Of a stretch of 32,235 nt of DNA, positions 1 to 6,781 are shown piece by piece. The stretch is from positions 1 to 32,235 of IMG/VR virus record IMGVR_UViG_3300020433_000025. The stretch is one strand, 5' to 3'. Position 1 is the stretch's first letter; the number at the start of each line of letters is the position of its first letter. Position numbers and translations under genes: made by a program. Source of the stretch: a virus. Under the pieces are notes generated by a model, which searched no databases, was not told the origin of the DNA, and saw nothing but the letters and a program-made list of their open reading frames with translations.

Positions 1-521
1 TCCAGAAAAAGAATGTTGAAAGACATACCTCTAACTGCAGATGCAGAGGTAGATGCTGCCAGTATTTTAGATCCATTTTCTAACTCCAGTGATCCTTTAT
101 TCCATGCAATAATTCCTTGCTGCATCCATCTTGGAAGATTTTCATAAGCAGTTTGTAATCTACCTAACAATTCTCTTGCAGTTGCAGCTTTGTTTGCAAG
201 TATACCAATATTTACACTATCATTAAAAACAGCATAGTGGAGTAAATAAGAAACCACAGTCGTTGACTTACCAGTCTGACGAGGCATCTTACAGATATTA
301 AAACGATTCTTATGAAATCTTTTAATTAATTTTTCCTGAAACTTATATGGTCTGAATGGAACCAATCCCTCATCAAGACTGACTATTTTTACATACTTCT
401 GTGTAAAATATAAAGGATCATTTTTGCATTTAACAAACTCTTCAATTTGCCTCGCAGAAAATTGAATCTTTGTATTTGCTTTTTTTAAATTTGGATTACC
501 AAGATAAACATTATCAGACAT
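1..521 (-). CDS. 17: Terminase large subunit gp17, N-terminal part (runs off the window)
   Basis: This is the packaging ATPase/nuclease that pumps DNA into the prohead; only the first 173 codons are present because the gene continues beyond base 1. The ATG at 519-521 is preceded by a weak GAAG. The translation has an adenine-binding Q-type motif YKFQEKLI near residues 59-66 and a Walker A loop MPRQTGKST at 79-87 (Lys85), followed by a segment matching T4 gp17 (GILANKAATA, then AWNKGSLELENGS, then AVRGMSFNILFL). The window ends right at the expected Walker B acidic residues, so catalytic Glu and the nuclease domain cannot be assessed. It lies 11 bases after the stop of the inserted basic gene, instead of overlapping gp16 as in T4. 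Family assignment is secure; integrity of the whole gene is unknown. Confidence 0.95.
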   Translation of the reverse strand, partial: MSDNVYLGNPNLKKANTKIQFSARQIEEFVKCKNDPLYFTQKYVKIVSLDEGLVPFRPYKFQEKLIKRFHKNRFNICKMPRQTGKSTTVVSYLLHYAVFNDSVNIGILANKAATARELLGRLQTAYENLPRWMQQGIIAWNKGSLELENGSKILAASTSASAVRGMSFNILFL

Positions 522-532
522 AATTAAAACTT

Positions 533-1243
533 TTAACTTCTTCCAGCAAACACCAACGGTTGTGATGGATCTTTTTCGATAGGATTGTAATAGTATACCA
601 TAGCACCAGGATATACTTTATTAATCTCAAAAGTTACTTGTTCTTTCGTTGGTCGTGTAAATTGTGGAAAGAACATTTGTGTACTTAAAAGTCTTCCTTT
701 CCAATTTAAAACGATTGAAAAAGTTCTACCTCTTTGTTGAACACGAAGATATGATGATTCATAAGTAAATGTCTTACCTTTAATTTTAGTATCATTTTCA
801 CCAGTTCTGCCTGGTCTCATCTTTCCGATTGGTATATTTCTTTTTGGCAATCCACCTTTACGAGTTCTTTTTAATGTAGCACCTCCACCACCTTTTGTTT
901 GTGTAATTACTGCGTCCTGATCATATTTTTTACCCAATGCTTTGACTGCCTTTTTAAATTTTCTTTTACTCATTTTTCCACGATCTATGACGTGACTTCT
1001 CTCCTTGACTTTAGTAACCTTACCAGTTTTCTTATCTTTTTCATCATATCTACCAGTTACTTTAGTTGCACCTCGACCAAACTTACCACGAATGTCTTTA
1101 TCTAATTGCTTTGCTCTTGCACGATTTTCTTTTGCAGATTTGTCAGCACGACTTCCAGAAAGAATAGCCATTCCTCCTTTATCGGATTTGCTTTTCAATC
1201 TTGTTAAACTACTTTCTTGTATAAATTCGTTGAACGACTTCAT
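533..1243 (-). CDS. Basic protein with T4-like capsid-targeting N-terminus, between gp16 and gp17
   Basis: A 236-residue, strongly Lys/Arg-rich protein of unknown function. Its first residues MKSFNEFIQES align position by position with the T4 capsid-targeting sequence MKTYQEFIAEA of internal head proteins, including the prohead protease site (I-x-E, cut after Glu10). Residues about 25-150 (from GSRADKSAKENRARAKQLD through KYDQDAVI) look like a small domain I recall from other phage and bacterial hypothetical proteins. Residues about 160-236 (WKGRLLSTQMFFPQFTRPT, INKVYPGA) resemble a tail domain of cyanophage proteins. The start overlaps the gp16 stop (ATGA), with GGAGAG nine bases upstream and a late-promoter motif just before that. 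Inference: an internal capsid protein that is packaged, possibly DNA-binding or injected. It could instead be a packaging accessory, given its neighbours. The coding call is firm and the role is not. Confidence 0.85.
   Translation of the reverse strand: MKSFNEFIQESSLTRLKSKSDKGGMAILSGSRADKSAKENRARAKQLDKDIRGKFGRGATKVTGRYDEKDKKTGKVTKVKERSHVIDRGKMSKRKFKKAVKALGKKYDQDAVITQTKGGGGATLKRTRKGGLPKRNIPIGKMRPGRTGENDTKIKGKTFTYESSYLRVQQRGRTFSIVLNWKGRLLSTQMFFPQFTRPTKEQVTFEINKVYPGAMVYYYNPIEKDPSQPLVFAGRS
1214..1243 (-). other. Candidate capsid-targeting sequence and prohead protease site
   Basis: Codons 1-10 encode MKSFNEFIQE. T4 internal proteins begin MKTYQEFIAE and are cut after Glu10 by protease gp21 at (I/L)-x-E. 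The spacing, the Met-Lys start, the aromatic at position 4, the EFI core and the cut residue all agree. Similarity is seen in the sequence; the function is inferred from T4. Confidence 0.65.
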
Positions 1244-1671
1244 TCTTCTTCACTCTCCACTTTATTATTTATTATTCCTTTCTTCAATAATTTAGATAGT
1301 TCTGAAGTTGATCCAACAAATAAAGAATTGTTTACAGTTGTTGGCGATTTATTATCATCCTTTGTAAGTTCTTTTTTCTTTTGTTGAAGATCCATTAACT
1401 TATCTGTAGTATCTCCAACATTCTTAAGTAATTGACTAACCACTTCATATGCTCTTGGTTGTTGCCCTTCTTGTGCAACTTCTAAAATACTATCAAGTGC
1501 TTCTTGACCTTTTTCGATTAAAGAATATAAATTTCCTCTTGTATATTCATAGTCGATTGTTTCATCATCTTTTTTCTTTTTAATCTCACCTTTTTTTGGT
1601 GCCTTTGAATTTATTGGAGAATTAATTGCTTCTACTTCCAAAAATTCATCTATTTCGTCAAATTTACTCAT
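1240..1671 (-). CDS. 16: Terminase small subunit gp16
   Basis: A 143-residue protein (T4 gp16: 164) that recognises DNA ends and stimulates the gp17 motor. The centre is helical and aligns with T4 gp16: DYEYTRGNLYSLIEKGQEAL around residues 40-59, the PRAYEVVSQLL segment near 72-82, and DTTDKLMDLQQKKKEL. The C-terminal NNSLFVGSTSELSKLL resembles T4's QNATVFMGSPTELMDEI. The N-terminus is acidic and followed by a Lys-rich stretch (KKKKDD). The gene overlaps gp15 upstream and the inserted basic gene downstream, both by ATGA junctions, and has AAGGAG seven bases before the ATG. Small terminases of T4-like marine phages are divergent and often missed; length, position and the C-terminal motif make this a confident call. 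Confidence 0.88.
   Translation of the reverse strand: MSKFDEIDEFLEVEAINSPINSKAPKKGEIKKKKDDETIDYEYTRGNLYSLIEKGQEALDSILEVAQEGQQPRAYEVVSQLLKNVGDTTDKLMDLQQKKKELTKDDNKSPTTVNNSLFVGSTSELSKLLKKGIINNKVESEEE
1253..1258 (-). promoter_or_regulatory. Ribosome binding site of the capsid-targeted gene
   Basis: GGAGAG on the minus strand, nine bases before the ATG at 1243. It lies within the last codons of gp16, so translation initiation signal and gp16 coding sequence share bases. Confidence 0.6.
1266..1273 (-). promoter_or_regulatory. Candidate late promoter AATAAATA inside gp16
   Basis: Matches the NATAAATA late motif described for T4-like cyanophages (T4: TATAAATA). If the start point is about six bases downstream, near 1260, the transcript would begin just before the GGAGAG at 1258-1253 and the ATG at 1243. 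That would give the inserted basic gene, and gp17 after it, their own late transcript. The motif is A+T-rich and sits in coding sequence, so chance occurrence is possible. Confidence 0.45.
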
Positions 1672-2723
1672 ACATCAACTCCTTTTGTTGGACTATAGAT
1701 TTTTCCATCAGCAAAATCAAAACGTTGTTCACTAAATCCAAAGTCATCTCCAAGTTCAACTAGAGCATCGTCTGCAGCATTTACTGCATCAACATTTGTT
1801 CCACTTGTATGAGTATCTATAATTGTACGATCTTCACCACGTCTTACAGTTATCTTGTTACCATCAATTGCAGTTATATACATTAGTTCATTATCAATTG
1901 CAATATAAGTGGTTGTGGTGAGACTTGATGTATCTGATACCAAGAAACTCTTAACTTTTTTATCTATATTTTCAGCAAGAGATGTAACTCCATCATCATT
2001 ATAATCTTTCAATGCTCTTGGTTCTGCAATATATCGAAGTTGTCTTGAAGATTCTTTTATATTTGTAGTATCTGTACTATAATCAACTTGAACTTTTTTG
2101 ATTAATCCACTTGCAGAATCAGCGACAGGACCAAATAAGAACGTTTTAGCAGTAAATCCAAGAGTATGAATAATCACTCTCTTTTCATCCATACCACTTT
2201 CGTAATTATCTTCAAAATTTACTGAATCTAATACCATTGGTATGTCTCTTTTTTCTCCTATCGAAGAAACTAAATTTACAGTTAAATTAAATGATGGTTG
2301 GAAGAATGGTAATATCTGTTCAATAATTTGGAGAGAGTCTTCATTATATTGAGTCATCGCATACAACTTAAAACTTAAATTATAAGGAACTGGCATGAAT
2401 ACTTTCCTTGCACTTTTTGATCCATCAGTTGTAAATGCCTTAAATGTTTGCATTGTTGAAACTTTTCTTGTTGCATCATATGATATACCATCCATTTCAA
2501 ATGATAAACGAGGTAAAGTTATTGCAACCCTATTCCTTAAATCTGGTCTTTGTTCTAATCTTGCAACAAATTTTTCTGTAGGACCATAAGCAATCGGAAC
2601 CTTGACAGTAGAATGAGGTGCTCCTGATTGTGTTTTATGTTTAATTTGAATATTATTAAAAAGAGTACCAAAAGCTATGATAGTCTTTCTAATTATTTCG
2701 TGATAATAATATGTTCCCAACAT
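1668..2723 (-). CDS. 15: Tail sheath stabilizer/completion protein gp15
   Basis: Forms the terminator ring at the head-proximal end of the contractile tail and joins tail to neck. Residues 1-215 match T4 gp15: the 'YYYHEIIRKTIIAFGTLFNN' opening, QIKHKTQSGAPHSTVKVPIAYG (T4 QIKRQLESG...VPITYA), and QIIEQILPFFQPSFN at 132-146 (T4 QIVEQILPYFQPHFN). At 351 residues it is about 80 longer than T4's 272. The extra length is mainly an inserted module near residues 261-315 (YIAIDNELMYI, then VRRGEDRT...THTSGT), which also occurs in the gp7 and DUF4815-type proteins of this window. It ends in an ATGA overlap with gp16; 27 bases without a clear signal separate it from gp14. Confidence 0.93.
   Translation of the reverse strand: MLGTYYYHEIIRKTIIAFGTLFNNIQIKHKTQSGAPHSTVKVPIAYGPTEKFVARLEQRPDLRNRVAITLPRLSFEMDGISYDATRKVSTMQTFKAFTTDGSKSARKVFMPVPYNLSFKLYAMTQYNEDSLQIIEQILPFFQPSFNLTVNLVSSIGEKRDIPMVLDSVNFEDNYESGMDEKRVIIHTLGFTAKTFLFGPVADSASGLIKKVQVDYSTDTTNIKESSRQLRYIAEPRALKDYNDDGVTSLAENIDKKVKSFLVSDTSSLTTTTYIAIDNELMYITAIDGNKITVRRGEDRTIIDTHTSGTNVDAVNAADDALVELGDDFGFSEQRFDFADGKIYSPTKGVDV
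1679..1684 (-). promoter_or_regulatory. Ribosome binding site of gp16
   Basis: AAGGAG, seven bases before the gp16 ATG at 1671. The same bases encode the Lys-Gly-Val end of gp15, so gp16 start and gp15 stop are tightly linked. Confidence 0.65.
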
Positions 2724-2750
2724 GATTTTATATCATACTATCCAAACTAT

Positions 2751-4457
2751 TTAGAAATCTCCGAAGGGATTGTCTTCAGAAAAGTCAATAATTGCATCTG
2801 CTTCTGTTTCTACAGTAAGATTATCTCCAAAAGTATCATCATCATTTTCATCTGTTTTACTTTGAATTACGTACTGTGAATCTGATCCATTCATTGTCGT
2901 GCCAACACCAACAACTGTTTCTCCAGTGAGGAAAGTTCCAGATGATGTTGTAACTTTAAGAACTCTTGTATCTCTATCCCAATCAGATACAACTGCAGTT
3001 GTTCCTGTAGAAACTCCTCTAACCATCTCCTTAAATAAGTAATCTCCTGTAGATAATCCTGCTTTTGTTGGAGAACTTATTGTTATTTCTGGAGCACTTC
3101 CTAGAGTATATCCAACACCAGCGTTTGTATACCTGATTACATTCAGTTCACCATTTGTATTCAAGAATGAAACCGCCTCTGCAAGTTCTCCAGTCCAAGT
3201 CTTAATACCAACTTCATTACTGATTGTAACTGTGGGTGGAGATGATGGATTATATCCACTTCCAGGATTGTTAATTGTTAGTCCAGTAACTTCTCCCCCA
3301 GAAATTGTAGCAGTTGCAATTGCTGTGACTCCACTTGAAGGAGCAGATATTGTAACAGTTGGAACTCCTGTATATCCAACACCAGGAGTGGTTATGGTTA
3401 ATGCATTTATAACTGTTGATCCAGAGGAAACTGTCGCAGTTGCAGTTGCTCTTGAAGATGGTGGTGTAAATGTAACTGTTGGTGATAATTCAGATGGGAA
3501 TGCATATCCACTACCTTGATTTGTGATAACTGGTGCTCCAATTGAAGTTGGTGATATTAGAGCAGTTGCTATTCCACCTGTTCCAAATGCATTTTGACTT
3601 CGAATTGTAATTGTAGGAACTTCCGTATATCCATATCCTGGATTTGTTATTTCAATTCGATCAATTGATTGTCCAGTTTGTCCACTTCGACTTGTCATGA
3701 TTGCAACTGCAGTTGCATTAATACCACTAGTTGGTGCTGTAGCTATACCAATTAAAGGTGCAATCGTATATCCAGTTCCGTCATTTATTAGATCTATACG
3801 ATTTACAGAATTTCCAGTTGGACCTGGAGGAACTAACTCCCTTGCTAATTGTGCAGTTGCTGTTGCTGCAACAGCGTCTACACCAACCATAGTAAGTTTA
3901 GTAGTAAATCCAAACTCTACAGCTGCTTTATCTACTGCTTCAATTCCAGTATCGATTTGCTCATCAAGAGCGTAATCCATTACTTCACAACTTAATGTAT
4001 AAACATATAAGTTATTCAATTGATAAAATGGTTTTTTACCTTCAACATATTTTATTTCAAACATAGTATTATCTAAAGGTAAGTATATTAAATCTCCTTC
4101 CTCTGGTCTACTTGCCAATTGATATGCAGTATCAACAGTCAAGAAGGGACTGATGAAATCTTCATATCTTTCTTTTGATATTACAAATGATACCGCATCA
4201 GTTGTTTGAATACCAAACTTTGATAATACGTCTCCAGAACCTTCAAATCCTTCGTAATTAACCAGATATGCTTCCATTCGAAATGCATCATCAAATGTAG
4301 ATGCAGTCACCTCTTTCATAATTGTATTTTTGTTTATAATTTTTCGAGGAAGATAAACTACATCTTGTCCATAAATTTTTAATTGTTCATTTATAAGATC
4401 TTGAACTAATCTCTGTTCACTTGATGATCCTTGAAGAAAATACGGAGAAAGTGGCAT
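2751..4457 (-). CDS. 14: Neck protein gp14, expanded by a repeat domain
   Basis: Head completion/neck protein that, with gp13, closes the filled head and receives the tail. Residues 1-185 (start MPLSPYFLQGSSSEQRLVQD; VVYLPRKIINKNTIMKEVTA; YQLASRPEEGDLIYLPLDN; FEIKYVEGKKPFYQLNNLYV) are the gp14 core, and the last 17 residues (DAIIDFSEDNPFGDF) look like the usual gp14 tail. Between them lie about 350 extra residues, so the protein is 568 long against 256 in T4. Residues 217-465 are six copies of a roughly 40-residue glycine-rich repeat with the signature GxGYxxxPxVxI, followed by a domain (TGTTAVVSDWDRDTRVLKV) near 483-502. Separated from gp13 by four bases. Core assignment is strong; the role of the insert (surface decoration or neck whisker anchor) is unknown. 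Confidence 0.93.
   Translation of the reverse strand: MPLSPYFLQGSSSEQRLVQDLINEQLKIYGQDVVYLPRKIINKNTIMKEVTASTFDDAFRMEAYLVNYEGFEGSGDVLSKFGIQTTDAVSFVISKERYEDFISPFLTVDTAYQLASRPEEGDLIYLPLDNTMFEIKYVEGKKPFYQLNNLYVYTLSCEVMDYALDEQIDTGIEAVDKAAVEFGFTTKLTMVGVDAVAATATAQLARELVPPGPTGNSVNRIDLINDGTGYTIAPLIGIATAPTSGINATAVAIMTSRSGQTGQSIDRIEITNPGYGYTEVPTITIRSQNAFGTGGIATALISPTSIGAPVITNQGSGYAFPSELSPTVTFTPPSSRATATATVSSGSTVINALTITTPGVGYTGVPTVTISAPSSGVTAIATATISGGEVTGLTINNPGSGYNPSSPPTVTISNEVGIKTWTGELAEAVSFLNTNGELNVIRYTNAGVGYTLGSAPEITISSPTKAGLSTGDYLFKEMVRGVSTGTTAVVSDWDRDTRVLKVTTSSGTFLTGETVVGVGTTMNGSDSQYVIQSKTDENDDDTFGDNLTVETEADAIIDFSEDNPFGDF
3063..3809 (-). repeat. Six tandem GxGYxxxPxVxI repeats in gp14
   Basis: Protein-level repeats of roughly 40 residues, with cores at DGTGYTIAPLIGI, NPGYGYTEVPTITI, NQGSGYAFPSELSPTVTF, TPGVGYTGVPTVTI, NPGSGYNPSSPPTVTI and NAGVGYTLGSAPEITI. 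Each is followed by an Ala/Thr/Val-rich strand such as ATATATVSSG. The pattern predicts a repetitive beta fold. The copies are divergent at the DNA level. Confidence 0.85.
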
Positions 4458-4461
4458 AACA

Positions 4462-5295
4462 TTATCCTATTAGGTCAAGAGGTGGTAACTCGTATTCTGT
4501 CTTGAGTGAGTATTCAATTTCTTCAATTTCTTTAACAGCATCATCATATATCTGTCTTCCATTCAACTGAATTCCACCAGGCAACATTACACCCTGAAAC
4601 TTAATTAAATTTTGTCCCCATTGTTTTTTAATCAAAGCAGTTAAGTATCTTTTTAACCAAAAATCATTATAAACATCAGTTGCAGTGCCAGGATCGACTA
4701 ACCTGTAACAATCCAAAATAATAAAAGTATCAGCACTTATTTGATTCCAATCAATATCCATGTATAAATTATGCTGTTTTTTATTAAATCTGATTTGAGT
4801 ATCTGGAGTTATAATACGACTTAAATCTTCCAAATATGTTTTCGTCATCGCATAATTCATAAGATCAAGTGCACCATAATAATAAAGATCATTTAAAAAT
4901 ATTTGATATTTGATATTAAATAAACCACTAGATATTGTGTTTTGATCCATTTTAAATACTTTTTCAACACCAATTACATGATCTGGGAGTTTTAAATAAT
5001 TATTTGTTTCGAGAAAACTATCTGCGTTTCCAGATGAAGTAATACCGTTACTAATACCAGTTGTTGCTGATGTTGTAGTTGCTGTTGTTTTTGCTGTTGT
5101 AATATCATCTGCTGTTAACTTATGCTTTAAAAATACTCTTTCAATACCATCAAAATGTCTTTCTTGAAAATATTGAATTGCATCATCAGTTAGATCATCT
5201 ATTTGATCATCATCTACGTTTATTTCCAAAACAGGATATCCCAGTCTTCTCAAACAGTAGTCTTTAAGTGTTGCTCTGGAATTAGGTTTACTCAT
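4462..5295 (-). CDS. 13: Neck protein gp13
   Basis: Head completion protein that works with gp14 at the portal vertex to form the neck. The 277-residue product (T4: 309) opens MSKPNSRATLKDYCLRRLGYP and continues EINVDDDQIDDLTDDAIQYF, the usual start of cyanophage gp13. It also has LKLPDHVIGVEKVFKMD, IRFNKKQHNLYMDIDW and FWLKRYLTALIKKQWGQNL, which are conserved in the family. A Thr/Ala-rich stretch at about residues 66-80 (TAKTTATTTSATTG) is probably a flexible loop. The start overlaps the end of the small coiled-coil gene by eight bases, with AGGA shortly upstream. Gene order 13-14-15 is as in T4. Confidence 0.95.
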   Translation of the reverse strand: MSKPNSRATLKDYCLRRLGYPVLEINVDDDQIDDLTDDAIQYFQERHFDGIERVFLKHKLTADDITTAKTTATTTSATTGISNGITSSGNADSFLETNNYLKLPDHVIGVEKVFKMDQNTISSGLFNIKYQIFLNDLYYYGALDLMNYAMTKTYLEDLSRIITPDTQIRFNKKQHNLYMDIDWNQISADTFIILDCYRLVDPGTATDVYNDFWLKRYLTALIKKQWGQNLIKFQGVMLPGGIQLNGRQIYDDAVKEIEEIEYSLKTEYELPPLDLIG

Positions 5296-5461
5296 TCTCT
5301 GTATCCTGATTTTCGTAATTACTTAATTTTTCTTGTAATATAGAATAATCTTTAGTTAAAGATTCAATTTTGGCTTCTAATAAAATGTTTTGATTAACTA
5401 ATGTTGATAATTTTTGATGATATCGATTAATTAATATATTCACATCAACTTCACTATCCAT
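5288..5461 (-). CDS. Small coiled-coil protein upstream of gp13
   Basis: A 57-residue open frame starting MDSEVDVNILINRYHQKLST and ending ENQDTENE. It is short but well supported: a strong GGAGGTGAA lies nine bases before the ATG, it fills the only gap between the fibre gene and gp13, and it overlaps gp13 by eight bases. Residues about 6-50 have a heptad pattern of Ile/Leu/Val (ILINRYHQKLSTLVNQNILL, then LEAKIESLTKDYSILQEKL), predicting a helical coiled coil. I do not know its function. Its place beside fibre and neck genes suggests a small structural or assembly protein, perhaps a trimeric whisker element or chaperone. Confidence 0.8.
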   Translation of the reverse strand: MDSEVDVNILINRYHQKLSTLVNQNILLEAKIESLTKDYSILQEKLSNYENQDTENE

Positions 5462-5464
5462 AAT

Positions 5465-6781
5465 TTAAAATTCACCTCCATCAATTGTCGAAGTCCAAGT
5501 AGGAACACCACTTGCATCAGTTGTCAAAATTGCATTTGATGTTGTGATTCCTGAAGCTGGTGCCACAGTTGATTTCTGTAATCCAGTTGCATCAAAGTAA
5601 ACAACACCACTAGTTGAAAAATCTCCAGCTTGATAATATATTCCTTTAATATCTAGGAAACCTTTGGTTCCAGTTGCAACACTACCAGTGATATTAGCAT
5701 CAGGAATATAAGTCCATCTTGAGTGAGTATCATCATATCCAAAGAATCCAGTTTTGATACCTGCGACTCCTGTGCTTGTATTATAGTTAAATGACACACC
5801 TCTATCGGTGTTAGTATCAAATGCATGAGTAATTGTTAACTGTGTTGTTGTACTAATACCATCATTAGTGCTTCCTGAAAAGGTAACGATTCCAACTTCT
5901 ACATTATATTGAGTTATTGGAGTACCTGTGGGAGTAGGTAAAGACGGATGACCACTAATTAAATCTCCAGTATTAATTCCAACAAGTGAATCAAGTTTTA
6001 CTGTTGATACTCCAGAAACAACTGGTGCAATGATTGTTCTTTGACTGGTTATGTCACCCAAATTAATCATTGAGTCGTTAACAGTCGCTGTTGTGGAATT
6101 TACGTTGGTTGTTGTTCCATCAACCTGAAGACTACCTTTAATAACAACTAATCCATCACTGTCTAATCCATCTGGATATGGATCGATGAATAGAGTATTT
6201 GATGCACCTGCTTTTGATGATATTACATTTGAAGATATTCCAATATTATCAATTACTATACCACCACCACCTTGAAATTCTACAGGAATATTATTGTATA
6301 CCCATCCAGCACCTGTTACTTGAACTTTATCAGTGCCATTTTCATCATATTCAATTTTTGCATCTTTTCCATCACCAAAACTTAAAAAAGTATCATCTGG
6401 AATATTAATTTGTCCAGTTCCATTTGGATTTAAAACTATATCCCCATCTGTATTAGAAGAAGAAAAAGTGTTACCGTCTAAAGTTAAATTATCTACATTC
6501 CATTGATCAACCTTTCTGTTCTGATCTAAAATTACAGCAAAACCATTTGCAGCAGTTGTTGGGTTAACTTGACCTGCAACTAAACCTGGTGCAATACTTA
6601 ACAAATCAGTAAAATATCTACCACCTATTTCTTGTGGATTATCTGAATTATCTCCTGCAAATAATCTACCACCTTTATTACCGTGAGTTCCAACTCCAAT
6701 AGTGAGTCCTAATTCACCATAGTTTAAAGAACTTGGAGCACCCGTTCCTGTTGATCTTTTTACTCGTATAATACTGGCCAT
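5465..6781 (-). CDS. Fibre-like virion protein (gp12/wac position)
   Basis: A 438-residue beta-rich protein that is probably a trimeric fibre of the baseplate or neck. The start MASIIRVKRSTGTGAPSSLN followed by YGELGLTIG, GRLFAGDN and EIGGRYFTDLL is the phage fibre N-terminal pattern in which 'KRS...P..L..GEL' precedes a short beta module. The middle has Asn/Gly/Thr-rich shaft-like segments (NLTLDGNTFSSSNTDGDIVLN; VVIKGSLQVDGTTTNV; TVNDSMINLGD). The C-terminus reads VPTWTSTIDGGEF, close to the DINGGSF ending of the upstream 85-residue protein. By position it replaces T4 gp12/wac, but I see no alignable wac or gp12 sequence. The fibre assignment rests on pattern; where it sits on the virion is not known. 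Confidence 0.8.
   Translation of the reverse strand: MASIIRVKRSTGTGAPSSLNYGELGLTIGVGTHGNKGGRLFAGDNSDNPQEIGGRYFTDLLSIAPGLVAGQVNPTTAANGFAVILDQNRKVDQWNVDNLTLDGNTFSSSNTDGDIVLNPNGTGQINIPDDTFLSFGDGKDAKIEYDENGTDKVQVTGAGWVYNNIPVEFQGGGGIVIDNIGISSNVISSKAGASNTLFIDPYPDGLDSDGLVVIKGSLQVDGTTTNVNSTTATVNDSMINLGDITSQRTIIAPVVSGVSTVKLDSLVGINTGDLISGHPSLPTPTGTPITQYNVEVGIVTFSGSTNDGISTTTQLTITHAFDTNTDRGVSFNYNTSTGVAGIKTGFFGYDDTHSRWTYIPDANITGSVATGTKGFLDIKGIYYQAGDFSTSGVVYFDATGLQKSTVAPASGITTSNAILTTDASGVPTWTSTIDGGEF
5471..5479 (-). promoter_or_regulatory. Strong ribosome binding site of the 57-residue gene
   Basis: GGAGGTGAA, nine bases before the ATG at 5461 and wholly inside the last codons (Gly-Gly-Glu) of the upstream fibre gene. 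It is the best Shine-Dalgarno match in the window and the main support for the small gene. Confidence 0.75.

Noticed and set aside
899-1295. Plus-strand open frames opposite the capsid-targeted gene
   Set aside because: They overlap each other and a well-supported minus-strand gene, and their Phe/Ser/Leu-rich products look like antisense of Lys/Arg-rich codons.
3232-3975. Two plus-strand open frames opposite the gp14 repeats
   Set aside because: They are open because the repeat codons on the minus strand avoid stops in the antisense frame. No ribosome site, no known family, and the minus-strand gene is certain.
5060-5110. Thr/Ala-rich stretch in gp13 as a frameshift or slippage product
   Set aside because: The codons are a low-complexity Thr/Ala run, but the frame continues into conserved gp13 sequence on both sides, so it is an in-frame flexible loop.
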